Part shown: positions 41,576 through 51,529 of the stretch, one piece after another
Layout: every line of letters starts with the position of its first letter
Position numbering within the stretch: the first letter of the stretch is position 1
DNA from: Alphaproteobacteria bacterium
GTDB lineage: Bacteria > Pseudomonadota > Alphaproteobacteria > Caulobacterales > Aquidulcibacteraceae
Assembly: GCA_016124255.1 (NCBI GenBank)
Contig: WGOB01000008.1
Coordinates: forward strand, 62,001-126,000
Direction: 5' to 3'
Length of the DNA stretch: 64,000 bases
Notes under the pieces: generated by a model
The model's database searches: none
What the model saw: the letters and a program-made list of their open reading frames with translations, nothing else
What the model was told of the DNA's origin: nothing
Program-made: the position numbers and the translations under genes

Positions 41576-42910
41576 CTAAAGCGGCGCCGCCTCGATTGCG
41601 TTGCGCGGCCACGTCACGCTCACCACCGCGCCGCCGCGCGCGCCCGTCCGATTGCGCGCGGTCACTTTCCCGCCGCTGCCTTCCAGCAGCGTCTTGGCGA
41701 TGAAGAAGCCAAGGCCCAGCCCGCCCGCCTTGCCGCGTTGCACGCCGCGGCGCACCGAGAGGTAGGGCGCCCCCAGCCGCGCGATCACGTCGCCGGAGAA
41801 TCCCGGCCCGTCGTCGCGCACCGCGATCGTCACCGCGTCGTCGGTCCACCGCGCCGCGATCTCCACATCCTCGCGCGCGAAGCTCACTGCGTTTTCGATC
41901 AGGTTTCCAAGCCCGTGCAGGATTTCCGGCATCCGCCGCAAGTCCGGCGGCCGCGCGCCCTCTGGCCCCTCCAGCCGCAGCGCGATCGACACGCCCTGGC
42001 CCCGATGCGGCCCCGCCGCCTCGTCGAGGAACACCCCGAGCGGCGCGCGCGCATGCACCGCGTCGCCTTCCTCCGGCTTGATCGAGAGCTGCTGCAGGAT
42101 CCCCCGGCACCGCTCCGCCTGGCTCACCAGCAAGTGAACATCCTCCGACAGCGGAGAATCCGCCGGCAGCGTCCGCGCCATCTCTTTCGCCGCAAGGTGG
42201 ATCGTGGCCAGCGGCGTGCCGAGCGCGTGCGCCGCCGCCGCCGCGAGCCCGCCTAGCGCCGAGAGCCGCTGTTCCCGCGCCAGCACCGCTTCCGTCGCGG
42301 CGAGCGCGAGCGTCATGCGTTCTTCCTCCGCAGCCACCGCCCACGCATAGATGCCGGTGAAGACGAGGCCCGTGATCGCGGCGGCCGCAAGCCCCGCCTC
42401 GTAGAGCGGCGGCGCGTCGAACCCCGCCCCGTCGAACCACGGCAGCGGCGCCCGCCAAACCCGCAAGCCCGCCACACTGACGATCGCGAGGCTCGCCAGC
42501 AGCGCCGTGATCGCCGGCCGCAGCACCGCCGCCGAGATCGCCACCGGCGCGATGAACAGCACCACGAACGGGTTCTGCACACCGCCCGTCAGCCCCAAAA
42601 GCAGCGCCAGTTGGAGGATGTCGTAGGCGAGCTGGACCGCCGCCTCCCATTCCTTCACCGGCCCTTGCGTCGGCCGCGCGATCATCAGGAAGAGGTTCAC
42701 CCACGCACTCATCGCGATCACGGCGAGTGCGGGACCCAGCGGCATCGACAGCCCGAGCCCGAACTCGACGAACAGCACCGCCGCCGATTGGCCGATGATC
42801 GCCAGCCACCGGATCAGGATCAGCGTTTCCAGCCGCACGCGCCCCGGCCGGCGCCAGACCGAGCGGGTGGAGAACGTGCGGGTCGAGAGGTCGGTCAGCT
42901 GCAGCGCCAT
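41576..42910 (-). CDS. regB: RegB/PrrB/ActS-type redox-sensing histidine kinase
   Basis: GGVQNPFVVLF quinone-site motif; GGLAAAAAHALGTPLATI H-box; LLVSQAERCRGIL redox Cys; HATPase domain. Confidence 0.94.
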   Translation of the reverse strand: MALQLTDLSTRTFSTRSVWRRPGRVRLETLILIRWLAIIGQSAAVLFVEFGLGLSMPLGPALAVIAMSAWVNLFLMIARPTQGPVKEWEAAVQLAYDILQLALLLGLTGGVQNPFVVLFIAPVAISAAVLRPAITALLASLAIVSVAGLRVWRAPLPWFDGAGFDAPPLYEAGLAAAAITGLVFTGIYAWAVAAEEERMTLALAATEAVLAREQRLSALGGLAAAAAHALGTPLATIHLAAKEMARTLPADSPLSEDVHLLVSQAERCRGILQQLSIKPEEGDAVHARAPLGVFLDEAAGPHRGQGVSIALRLEGPEGARPPDLRRMPEILHGLGNLIENAVSFAREDVEIAARWTDDAVTIAVRDDGPGFSGDVIARLGAPYLSVRRGVQRGKAGGLGLGFFIAKTLLEGSGGKVTARNRTGARGGAVVSVTWPRNAIEAAPL

Positions 42911-43001
42911 GCGCGCATTTAGACCGCCTATAAGCGCCGGCGAAGACCTTCCTTCGACAAGGCGCGCGCATTCGCGCTAAAGCAGGCGCCGTTCGCCGCC
43001 C

Positions 43002-43040
43002 AAGGGAGCAGCCCTAAGGGCTCCCGAAGGGAGCAGAGGA
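43002..43040 (+). promoter_or_regulatory. gshB leader with three mutually competing arms (GGGAGC / GCTCCC / GGGAGC) next to the RBS
   Basis: AAGGGAGCAGCCCTAAGGGCTCCCGAAGGGAGCAGAGGA. Confidence 0.5.
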
Positions 43041-43049
43041 CATCGCCGC

Positions 43050-43985
43050 ATGCGCATCGCCGTTCAGATGGACCCGATCGACACGATGGTCGTGGAGCGC
43101 GACACCTCTCTTGCGCTCATGGTCGAAGCGCAGGCCCGCGGCCATGAGGTTTGGTGGTTCACCCCGCACGCGCTTTTCTTCGAGCGCAACCGCGTTCGCG
43201 CCCGCGCGCAACGCGTCAGCGTCCGCCTCGAGCGCCCCCATTACGAGGCGCAAGAAGAAGCCGTGCGCGACGCCGACGATTTCGACGTCATCCTGATCCG
43301 CCAGGATCCTCCATTCGACATGGGCTATGTCTCGAACACCTATCTGCTGGAGCGCGTCCCGCAATCGACGCTGGTCTTGAATCGCCCCCGCGGCATCCGC
43401 AACATTCCCGAAAAGCTCTCCACGCTCGCGTTTCCCGATCTCATCCCCGAGACGTTCGTGGGCCGCGATCTCGATGCGCTTGAAGCCTTCGCCAAGCGCT
43501 TTGATCAGGTGGTGTTGAAGCCCGCCTTCCTCGCCGGCGGCGAAGGCGTGATCAAGGCGCGCGCCGCGGACGCCGATTTTCCCTGGCGCGCGACGAAATT
43601 CATGGAGGAGGCGGGCCGCGAACCGATCATCGCCCAGGAATTCCTCCCGGGCGTCACAGCCGGCGACAAACGCGTCTTCGTCCTCGCCGGCGAAGCGATC
43701 GGCGCGGTGATGCGCTTGCCCCAGGGCGATGACTTCCGCGCCAACCTCCACGCCGGCGGCGTCGCGGTAAAGACCGAGCTCGACGCCTGCGACCGCGAGA
43801 TCGCCGCCGCCGTCGCCCCGCTTCTCGCGCAAGAGAACATTCTCTTCGCCGGCCTCGATGTCATCGCCGGCAAGCTCACCGAGATCAACGTCACCTCACC
43901 CACGCTCGTGCGCGAGCTCGGCCGCTTCGGCGGCGCCGACGTTCCAAAGCTCTTCTGGGATCATGTCGGCGCGCTGCGCGGATGA
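43050..43985 (+). CDS. gshB: Glutathione synthase
   Basis: MRIAVQMDPIDTMVVERDTSLALMVEAQARGHEVWWFTPHALFFE...LIRQDPPFDMGYVSNTYLLE...EINVTSPTLVREL. Confidence 0.95.
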   Translation: MRIAVQMDPIDTMVVERDTSLALMVEAQARGHEVWWFTPHALFFERNRVRARAQRVSVRLERPHYEAQEEAVRDADDFDVILIRQDPPFDMGYVSNTYLLERVPQSTLVLNRPRGIRNIPEKLSTLAFPDLIPETFVGRDLDALEAFAKRFDQVVLKPAFLAGGEGVIKARAADADFPWRATKFMEEAGREPIIAQEFLPGVTAGDKRVFVLAGEAIGAVMRLPQGDDFRANLHAGGVAVKTELDACDREIAAAVAPLLAQENILFAGLDVIAGKLTEINVTSPTLVRELGRFGGADVPKLFWDHVGALRG

Positions 43986-44470
43986 ACGCGCTTCGCATCC
44001 TCCCCCTCGAAGAATCCGGCGTCGACGCCGTCGTCGCGCTCGCGGTGCGCGCCTGGGCGCCGGTCTTTCCCCGCATGCGCGCCGAGATGCCGCCGCACGT
44101 CTATGACGCGTTCTACCCGCATGGCTGGGAGGCGCGTCAGCGCGCCGACATCGCCGCCATCTGCCGCGACGAAGCGACAACCATGTTCATCGCGCTGCAG
44201 GACGGGGGCCTCGCAGGCTTCCTCGGCTTGCGCGCCCACGCCGAGGATTCCATGGGCGAAGTCCACGTCATCGCCGTCGATCCCGTCTTCCAGCGCCGCG
44301 GGATCGCCGCCGCCCTCATCGACTTCGCCATGGCCTGGATGCGTGAGCGCGGCCTCAAGATCGCGATGGTCGAAACCGGCGGCGATTCCGGTCACGCGCC
44401 CTCGCGCGCGACCTACGAACACGCCGGCTTCGCCCAGCTCCCAATCGCCCGCTATTTCCGCAAGCTGTAG
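43982..44470 (+). CDS. GNAT N-acetyltransferase
   Basis: MGEVHVIAVDPVFQRRGIAAALIDFAMAWMRERGLKIAMVETGGDSGHAPSRATYEHAGF. Confidence 0.88.
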   Translation: MNALRILPLEESGVDAVVALAVRAWAPVFPRMRAEMPPHVYDAFYPHGWEARQRADIAAICRDEATTMFIALQDGGLAGFLGLRAHAEDSMGEVHVIAVDPVFQRRGIAAALIDFAMAWMRERGLKIAMVETGGDSGHAPSRATYEHAGFAQLPIARYFRKL

Positions 44471-44550
44471 CGCCGCTTGCCAAGCCTGCGCGGACGCGCG
44501 AACGATAGCGTCGAGGCGGCGCCAGACCGCGAAACCAAGGGAGCGGCCTG

Positions 44551-46125
44551 ATGGCGATGCTGACGCGCGAGCGCGCCGAGACGCGTGGGTCCGAAATCGC
44601 GCTGATCGATGATCACGGCGAAACCGCGTGGGGCCCGCTCGATCGGCGCGTCAATGCGCTCGTCCACGCCTTGCGCGGCATGGGCCTGAACGAAGGCGAC
44701 GCCATCGCTGTCGTCCTCGGCAATCGCCGCGAATGGTTTGAGATCGCGCTCGCCTGCGCACACGCCGGCGTCACCTATGTCCCCGTCAATTGGCATTGGG
44801 TCGCCGATGAACTGGCCTACGTCTTTCGCGACGCTGAGACCGCGGTCGTCGTCGCCGAAGCGCGCTACGCCGACGCCGTCGCCGCCGCGCTCCGGGATCC
44901 GCGCAGCGCCGGCGTCCGCGCCCTCATCGCGGTGGATAGCCTGATCGAGGCCTGGCGCGAAGAACCGCGCGCGCGCGACTACGAAGCCATCATCGCCGCC
45001 GCGCCGATGCATGAACCCGACGATCAGACCATGGGCGGCCCGATGTTCTACACCTCGGGCACCACCGGGCGCCCGAAAGGCGTGCGCGGCGCGCTCGCCG
45101 GTTCGCGCGGCGCCCCGCCTGCGATGCTGCAGATGATCGGCCAGAGTTTCGCGCGCTTCTTCCCCATGCCGGGGCGCTCGCTGCTGTGCGGCCCGTTCTA
45201 CCACTCGGCCCAATGGGCGTTCTCGTTCCTCCCGCTGGCCGGCGGCTCCGCCGTCGTCATGCAGCACAAGTTCGACGCCGCCGGCGTGCTCGATCTCATC
45301 GATCGCCACGGCGTCACCAACCTCCACCTCGTCCCCACGCAGATGAAGCGCCTGCTCGATCTTCCGGCGGAGACGAAGGCGCGCTTCTCCGGCGAAAGCC
45401 TCGCCATCGCCATCCATGGCGCAGCGCCGTGCCCGCCCAGCGTCAAGCGCGGCATGATCGAATGGTGGGGGGAGAAGATCAGCGAATATTACGGCTCCAC
45501 CGAAGGCTCGATCATTTCGCTCATCACCGCGCCGGAATGGCTGGCCAAGGGCGGCAGCGTCGGCAAGCCCTCCGAGATGGTCGAAGTCCTGGTGATCGGC
45601 GACGACGGCGCGCCTGTTTCTCCGGGTACGGACGGTCAGCTCTATTTCCGCAGCCTCACCGGCGCCGATTTTGTCTATCACAACGATCCCGAGAAGACCG
45701 CCGCCGCGCACCTGGCGCCCGGCGTCTTCACCACCGGCGATGTCGGCCGCATCGATGCGGACGGCTATCTGTGGCTGTCCGATCGCAAGATCGATATGAT
45801 CATCTCCGGCGGCGTCAATATCTATCCCGCCGAGATCGAAGGCGTCCTGAACGCCCATCCCGCAGTGGAGGATTGCGCCGTCATCGGCGTGCCGGACGAG
45901 GAATATGGCGAGAACGTCAAGGCCATCGTCGTGCCGCGCGGCGACGCCATCCCCGGCGATGCGCTCGCCGCCGATCTCATCGCCCATTGCCGCACTTTGC
46001 TCGCCGGCTACAAGGCGCCCAAGAGCGTCGATTTCATCGACGCGATCCCGCGCTCCGCCGCCGGCAAGATTCAGAAAAAGCCGCTGCGCGATCCCTATTG
46101 GCAAGGCGCCGAGCGCAGGATCTGA
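44551..46125 (+). CDS. Acyl-CoA synthetase (AMP-forming)
   Basis: MFYTSGTTGRPKGVRG AMP-binding motif; GVFTTGDVGRIDADGYLWLSDRKIDMIISGGVNIYPAEIEG. Confidence 0.92.
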   Translation: MAMLTRERAETRGSEIALIDDHGETAWGPLDRRVNALVHALRGMGLNEGDAIAVVLGNRREWFEIALACAHAGVTYVPVNWHWVADELAYVFRDAETAVVVAEARYADAVAAALRDPRSAGVRALIAVDSLIEAWREEPRARDYEAIIAAAPMHEPDDQTMGGPMFYTSGTTGRPKGVRGALAGSRGAPPAMLQMIGQSFARFFPMPGRSLLCGPFYHSAQWAFSFLPLAGGSAVVMQHKFDAAGVLDLIDRHGVTNLHLVPTQMKRLLDLPAETKARFSGESLAIAIHGAAPCPPSVKRGMIEWWGEKISEYYGSTEGSIISLITAPEWLAKGGSVGKPSEMVEVLVIGDDGAPVSPGTDGQLYFRSLTGADFVYHNDPEKTAAAHLAPGVFTTGDVGRIDADGYLWLSDRKIDMIISGGVNIYPAEIEGVLNAHPAVEDCAVIGVPDEEYGENVKAIVVPRGDAIPGDALAADLIAHCRTLLAGYKAPKSVDFIDAIPRSAAGKIQKKPLRDPYWQGAERRI

Positions 46126-46174
46126 TGTCGAGCGCAGCGAGACTGAGGGGGCGCAGCGCGGTGCGTAGCGCCGC

Positions 46175-47632
46175 CTAAAGCCCAAGCACCCGTGTCACCG
46201 AGATGATCAGGAAGAACGCCGCGATGTTGAGGCACGCGCCGACGATCAGCATACGGCGCAATGTCACCAGCCCTGTCGCATAGGCGATCGCGTTCGGCGG
46301 CGTCGCCACCGGCAGCATGAACGCAAAGCTCGCCGCGATCGCCATGGGAAAGCCCAGCGTCTTCAAGTCCGCGCCGGTCGCGGCCGCCACCGCCGCCGCG
46401 ATCGGCAGCATCGAGGTCAGCGTCGCCACGTTCGACGCAAGCTCCGACACGATGATCGTCGCCGCCACCAGCGCAGCGATCAGCCCCGCGATCGTCACCC
46501 AATCCATCCCCGCGATGCGTTCCCCGATCCAGTGTGTGAGCTGCGTCGCTTCCATCGCCGCCGCGAGCGAAAGCCCGCCGCCGAACATGATCACGATGCC
46601 CCACGGAATCCGCTCCGCCGTTGGCCAGTCGATCAGCCGCTCCCCCGCGGCGCGCCCGGATGGGATGAGAAACAGCGAGATCGCGCCGATCAGTGCGATG
46701 CCTGCGTCCGTGAGGCTCGCCAGGCCCGGCGCAAGATTGAGCAGGGGACGGAACATCCAGAGGAACGCCACCACGCCGAACACCGCCGCGATCCGTGTCT
46801 CCGGCCCGCTGAACGGCCCCAGCGTCTCCAATTGCGTGCGCAGCGCGCGATTGATCTGCGCCACCTGCGCGGGGTCGCGCGGCCGCACCGGCCACGTCAC
46901 CAGGAACCACGCCAGCGGCAGCATGATCAGCGCCATTGGCGCCGCCGCCGCCGCCCACGCCGCAAAGCTCACGTTTTCGCCCGCGCGTGCGAAGAACTCG
47001 ATCGCGACGAGATTCGTCGGCGAGCCCACCGGCATCACGATCCCGCCGATCGTCGCCGCATGCGCGAGCCCCAGCATCAGCGCGCCGCCGAGCGCGAGAT
47101 CGGCTTCGCCGTCGGGATTGGCCGCGCGCGCCGCGCCGAACGCGATCGGCGCCAGCATCAGCGTCGTCGCGGTGTTGGAAATCCACATCGAGATCAGCGC
47201 CGCCGCTGCCATGAAGCCGGCCACCATCGCTTTCGGCCGCCCGCGCGCGCGCACCACGACGTTGAGCGCAAGCCGCTCGTGCAGCCGCCACTTCTCGATC
47301 GATGCGCCAAGAATGAAGCCGCCGATGAACAGATAGAGGATCGGATCGGCGTAGGGCGCCGCCGCTTGATCCATCGTCACCACGCCCAGCGCCGGCAAGA
47401 GCGCCAGCGGCAGAAGCGCCGTCACCGCGATCGGCACGGCCTCCGTCACCCACCAGATCACCATCAGCGCCGCCAGCGCGATCACGATCCACGCATCGCT
47501 TCCAAGATCGGCCGGTCTCGGCGCAATCAGGATCGCAGCGGCGACGATGATCCCCAGCGCGAGCCCGACGAGCTTGGCCCGCGGGCCCCCGATGCTCGGC
47601 TCTTCGCCGGTCGCTTCTGGAAAATGCGCCAT
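46175..47632 (-). CDS. SLC13/DASS family sodium-anion symporter
   Basis: IVIALAALMVIWWVTEAVPIAVTALLPLALLPALGVV...PVGSPTNLVA motifs. Confidence 0.9.
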   Translation of the reverse strand: MAHFPEATGEEPSIGGPRAKLVGLALGIIVAAAILIAPRPADLGSDAWIVIALAALMVIWWVTEAVPIAVTALLPLALLPALGVVTMDQAAAPYADPILYLFIGGFILGASIEKWRLHERLALNVVVRARGRPKAMVAGFMAAAALISMWISNTATTLMLAPIAFGAARAANPDGEADLALGGALMLGLAHAATIGGIVMPVGSPTNLVAIEFFARAGENVSFAAWAAAAAPMALIMLPLAWFLVTWPVRPRDPAQVAQINRALRTQLETLGPFSGPETRIAAVFGVVAFLWMFRPLLNLAPGLASLTDAGIALIGAISLFLIPSGRAAGERLIDWPTAERIPWGIVIMFGGGLSLAAAMEATQLTHWIGERIAGMDWVTIAGLIAALVAATIIVSELASNVATLTSMLPIAAAVAAATGADLKTLGFPMAIAASFAFMLPVATPPNAIAYATGLVTLRRMLIVGACLNIAAFFLIISVTRVLGL

Positions 47633-47683
47633 CTGATTCCGCCTGCGCCGGTCTTAACCGCGCCCGCCCGACGGCGCGAGGCT

Positions 47684-48280
47684 CTACCGCGCTTCCCCGC
47701 GCGCCAGCCGTAGAAATTCCTGCCGCGTGCGCTCATCGTCACGCACCACGCCCATCAGCCGCGACGTCACCAGGTGCGAGCCCGGCGTGTTCACCCCGCG
47801 CAGCGTCATGCACGAATGCTCCGCCTCGATCACGACGCCCACGCCCTGCGGCTCCAGAATGTCTTGAATCGCCTGCGCAATCTCGGCCGTCAGCTTCTCC
47901 TGAATCTGCAGCCGCCGCGCGAAGCCGTGCACCACGCGCGCCAGCTTCGAGATGCCGACGACCTTGTTCGTCGGCAGATAGCCAACGTGCGCCTTGCCGA
48001 CGACCGGCAGCATGTGATGCTCGCAGAAGCTCACCACCGGGATGTCGCGCAGCACGACGAGTTCGTCATACCCGCCCACTTCCTCGAACGTACGCTCCAG
48101 ATACTCGCGCGGATCAGCCTCGTACCCGGCAAACAATTCGCGATAGGAGCGCGCCACGCGCGCGGGCGTTTCCGCGAGCCCCTCGCGGGCGGGATCATCC
48201 CCGGCCCATTCGATCAGCACCCGGACGGCGGCTTCGGCCTCGGCTTGCGTGCGCTTGGCGCGGCTCGGCTTGGTCGTCAT
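47684..48280 (-). CDS. folE: GTP cyclohydrolase I
   Basis: [31 protein letters not shown]...[54 protein letters not shown]. Confidence 0.96.
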   Translation of the reverse strand: MTTKPSRAKRTQAEAEAAVRVLIEWAGDDPAREGLAETPARVARSYRELFAGYEADPREYLERTFEEVGGYDELVVLRDIPVVSFCEHHMLPVVGKAHVGYLPTNKVVGISKLARVVHGFARRLQIQEKLTAEIAQAIQDILEPQGVGVVIEAEHSCMTLRGVNTPGSHLVTSRLMGVVRDDERTRQEFLRLARGEAR

Positions 48281-48329
48281 CGCCGCTATGTGGCGCCTCG
48301 CGCCGCCGCCGCCAACCCGCCGGCCGCTG

Positions 48330-48866
48330 TCATTCCGCCGCGACCGCCTTGGCCTTGTGCATAGTGATCGCCGGCTTCCCTGGCGCGCGCGCGACGTCGT
48401 TGCTGGTCAGCGCTTCGAGCGCATGCGCGCGGTCCGCCTGCGTGAACGCGCCCGTCGTCAGGCAGAACTCGACGAGATTGTCGTTCGGATCCTTGGTGTA
48501 GATCGAGCGGCACCAGCCGTGATCGATCTCCATCACGTCGCGCCCGCTGCCGAGCCATTGGTCGCGCCGGCGGTCGAGGTCGGCGCGGTCCTTCACGTCG
48601 AACGCGATGTGGTTGATGAAATCGGGCACGCCCGCAGCCTTGGAGATATTGGTCTCCACCGTGTCGCCGCCGGGCGTGCCGTGCATCTCCCAGAACGCGA
48701 CGAACTTGGAATCGTCTTCCATCCTGTAGAAGAAGTGCTTGGCCCAGCCCCCGCCCGGCGTCTCGCCGACCTCCACCTTCACCAGCTCCATCCCCATCAC
48801 GCCTTCATAAAAGGCATGGCACGCCTGGATGTCGCGCGTCGCCAGCGCCAGATGATGATAGCCCAT
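48330..48866 (-). CDS. VOC (glyoxalase/dioxygenase fold) family protein
   Basis: [30 protein letters not shown]...[22 protein letters not shown]...[14 protein letters not shown]. Confidence 0.88.
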   Translation of the reverse strand: MGYHHLALATRDIQACHAFYEGVMGMELVKVEVGETPGGGWAKHFFYRMEDDSKFVAFWEMHGTPGGDTVETNISKAAGVPDFINHIAFDVKDRADLDRRRDQWLGSGRDVMEIDHGWCRSIYTKDPNDNLVEFCLTTGAFTQADRAHALEALTSNDVARAPGKPAITMHKAKAVAAE

Positions 48867-48869
48867 GCT

Positions 48870-49511
48870 CTAATCCTTCTGCCTGTCCGCGAACGCCATC
48901 GGATCGACGAAGCTCTCGTGCGGCCCCGAGACCTCCACGATCCGCTCCTCGATGTCGTCGAACTCGCACTTGAGCGCCTTCGTCATCACCGCATGCATGT
49001 CGTAGAGCGCGGTGATGTAGGTGAATTCGAGGATTTCCAGATCGCTGAGATGCGCCTTGAGCACATCGAACACCGCATCCGGCGTCCGCCCGCCCTGCAG
49101 CACCAGGCAGTCAGTGTACGCCAGCAGCGCGCGCTCAAGCGGGGAGAAGAGGTCGCTCACCGGCCAATGCGCGATCGCCCGGATCTTCTCCTCCGCCACA
49201 TCGAGCTGCCGCAGCGATTTGCAATGCTGTGAGAACACGAATTGCGACCCGCGCGCATAGCCCGCGCGCGTCTGCCCCAGTTCGCGCAGGACCGGATCTA
49301 GCTTGCGCTTCTTTGAGCGGTAGAACGCAAACCCGTCCACGCAATGCTTGAGGCATTCCGGCGAGTTGGCGAACACCGTCCACCAATTCCCCGGCGTCCC
49401 CGTCGCCGTTCCGGGTTCCGCAACCGGATCGCGCTCGCCGAACAAGAGCCGATAGACGCCGCGCGTATACTCGTCCGCCTCCGCCTTCGGCACTTCCCTG
49501 AGCCGCGGCAT
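48870..49511 (-). CDS. Carboxymuconolactone decarboxylase/AhpD-like family protein
   Basis: LDPVLRELGQTRAGYARGSQFVFSQHCKSLRQLDVAEEKIRAIAHWPVSDLFSPLERALLAYTDCLV. Confidence 0.8.
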   Translation of the reverse strand: MPRLREVPKAEADEYTRGVYRLLFGERDPVAEPGTATGTPGNWWTVFANSPECLKHCVDGFAFYRSKKRKLDPVLRELGQTRAGYARGSQFVFSQHCKSLRQLDVAEEKIRAIAHWPVSDLFSPLERALLAYTDCLVLQGGRTPDAVFDVLKAHLSDLEILEFTYITALYDMHAVMTKALKCEFDDIEERIVEVSGPHESFVDPMAFADRQKD

Positions 49512-49581
49512 GCATCCTCCCTGATCTTGTTATCTTCGAAGACTAGGCCGTGCGCCGCCTTTGCGCCATGGGTGGCGCAAC

Positions 49582-50100
49582 ATGAGCGAAACCCTGCCGA
49601 TCTTGCGCCGCCAGTTTGCGCTCACGTGGCGCCTCGCGGTGGAGCATCTGCCGGCGCTGACCGACGAGATGTGCCTTTGGTCCCCGGCGCCGGGCGCGTG
49701 GACGGTGCGTCAGGGCGAGGACGGCGCCTGGCGCCCCGACTGGGCCGATGCCGAGCCGAGCCCCGCGCCGCCCGTCACGATCGGCTGGCTCACCTGGCAT
49801 CTCGACTGGTGGTGGTCGGGCCTGATCGCCGCCGTCCGCGACGTGCCCGGGCGGCCCCGCGAAAGCGTGCATTGGCCCGGAAGCGCGGCCCTCGTCATCG
49901 CGCGCCTCGACGCCCTCGCCGCTGCGTGGCTGGCCGAACTCGATGGTCTCTCGGCGCCCGATCTCGATCGTCCGCTCGCCTATCCCTGGCCGACGCCGCG
50001 TCCGCTCGCCGACGCCATCGCCTGGTCCAATGTCGAGGTGATGAAGAACGTCGCCGAGATCGGGATCGTCCGCCACGTCTACGCGGCGCAGCAGCGGTGA
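49582..50100 (+). CDS. DinB family protein
   Basis: FALTWRLAVEHLPALTDEMCLWSPAPGAWTVRQGEDGAWRPDW...IGWLTWHLDWWWSGLI. Confidence 0.8.
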   Translation: MSETLPILRRQFALTWRLAVEHLPALTDEMCLWSPAPGAWTVRQGEDGAWRPDWADAEPSPAPPVTIGWLTWHLDWWWSGLIAAVRDVPGRPRESVHWPGSAALVIARLDALAAAWLAELDGLSAPDLDRPLAYPWPTPRPLADAIAWSNVEVMKNVAEIGIVRHVYAAQQR

Positions 50101-50105
50101 GAGGA

Positions 50106-50192
50106 TGGTGCCCCAGGCCCGACTCGAACGGGCACGCAGTTGCCTGCGGCAGATTTTGAGTCTGCTGCGTCTACCGATTCCGCCACTGGGGC
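50106..50192 (-). tRNA. tRNA-Leu (CAA anticodon), CCA encoded
   Basis: Reverse complement GCCCCAGTGGCGGAATCGGTAGACGCAGCAGACTCAAAATCTGC...GTTCGAGTCGGGCCTGGGGCACCA; acceptor GCCCCAG/CTGGGGC, anticodon stem GCAGA/TCTGC. Confidence 0.96.
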
Positions 50193-50332
50193 CCAAGTCC
50201 CGAAAAAGAGTCAGGCGTGGGAGCCGGAGGTATGGGGGCGCGCCCGCGCTTGTCAACGCGCCGCAGGCCGCGCGCTGCCGCGAACGCCGAGCGTTAATGA
50301 CGCCTTGGCCCGCTGCGTGCTAGGGCGGGGCC

Positions 50333-50965
50333 ATGACGGTTTCCACTGATCCCGCCGATCCCGCGCCGGCTGACCCGGCGCCGCGCCGCACGCTGCGCAG
50401 CCGGTTGATGGATGTCGCCCGCGGCCCCCATGCCGAAAAGACGATGTGGGCGGTGTCGTTCACCGAGAGCTCGTTCTTTCCCCTGCCGCCGGACCTGCTG
50501 CTCGGTCCCATGGCCGCGCTGCAGCCGCAGCGTTGGCTCCGTTACTCCATCGGCTGCACCATCGCCTCCGTCCTCGGCGGCCTGCTCGGCTACGCCATCG
50601 GCATGTATCTGTTTGAGCTGGTGGGGCAGGCGATCCTCACCTTCTTCGGCTACGCCGGCGAGCGCGAGGCCGCGCTCCGCGAGGAATACGCCAAATGGGG
50701 CGCCTGGGTGATCCTCATCAAGGGCCTCACTCCCATCCCCTACAAGCTCGTCACCATCCTCTCCGGGGCGATGGCGTTCTCGTTGCCGATCTTCATCGTC
50801 ACCTCCGCGATCACCCGCGGCGCGCGTTTCCTGATCGTCGCCTGGATCTTCCAGAAGTTCGGCCCCGGCGTCGCGCCGGTGATCGAGAAGCGGCTGGGGA
50901 TCGTGCTTCTGGCCGTCGCGATCGCGATCGTCGCCATCGTGGTCGCGCTCCGCTACCTGCACTGA
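50333..50965 (+). CDS. YqaA/DedA-type VTT domain membrane protein
   Basis: AEKTMWAVSFTESSFFPLPPDLLLGPMAAL...GAWVILIKGLTPIPYKLVTILSGAMAFSLPIFIVTSAITRGARF. Confidence 0.9.
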   Translation: MTVSTDPADPAPADPAPRRTLRSRLMDVARGPHAEKTMWAVSFTESSFFPLPPDLLLGPMAALQPQRWLRYSIGCTIASVLGGLLGYAIGMYLFELVGQAILTFFGYAGEREAALREEYAKWGAWVILIKGLTPIPYKLVTILSGAMAFSLPIFIVTSAITRGARFLIVAWIFQKFGPGVAPVIEKRLGIVLLAVAIAIVAIVVALRYLH

Positions 50966-51019
50966 CGCGCGGCGCGAAGCCGCAGACGCCGCCGCCGCGT
51001 TCCCGCGTAGGATCGGGTC

Positions 51020-51529
51020 ATGGCGGCGATTTCCTGGCGCTTGTTGCCGATGTGGGCGCTCATCGCGCTCGCCGCGTGCGCGGCGATGCTGGGCGCGGCG
51101 CACCTGTTCGAACGGGTCGGCGATCTCGCCCCCTGCGCCCTGTGTTATAAGCAGCGTCAGGTCTATTGGGGCGCGGCCGCCTTTGCGCTGGTCGGCTTCG
51201 CCGGCGCCTTGGCCTTCCCCCAGATCGCGGTGAAGCGCGCCGTCGCAGCGCTCCTCGGCGTCGCGTTTCTGATTGGCGCGATCGTCGCCGTCTACCACGT
51301 CGCGGTGGAGCAGAAATGGATCGTCGCCCAGTGCGATCTCTTCGGTCCGCGTGAAATCCCCGCTTTCGACGCCGCAGCCACGTTCGTCGTCCCCGCCTGC
51401 GACGAGGTGCAATGGACTTTGCTCGGCGTCTCGATGGCCGGCTGGAACGGCCTCATCTCGGCGGCTCTGGCGGTGGCGAGTTTCCTGGTGGCGGCTGCGC
51501 CCCGCCCGGTGATAGAGGGCGATGCATGA
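51020..51529 (+). CDS. dsbB: Disulfide bond formation protein DsbB
   Basis: VGDLAPCALCYKQRQVYWG; four TMs. Confidence 0.88.
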   Translation: MAAISWRLLPMWALIALAACAAMLGAAHLFERVGDLAPCALCYKQRQVYWGAAAFALVGFAGALAFPQIAVKRAVAALLGVAFLIGAIVAVYHVAVEQKWIVAQCDLFGPREIPAFDAAATFVVPACDEVQWTLLGVSMAGWNGLISAALAVASFLVAAAPRPVIEGDA

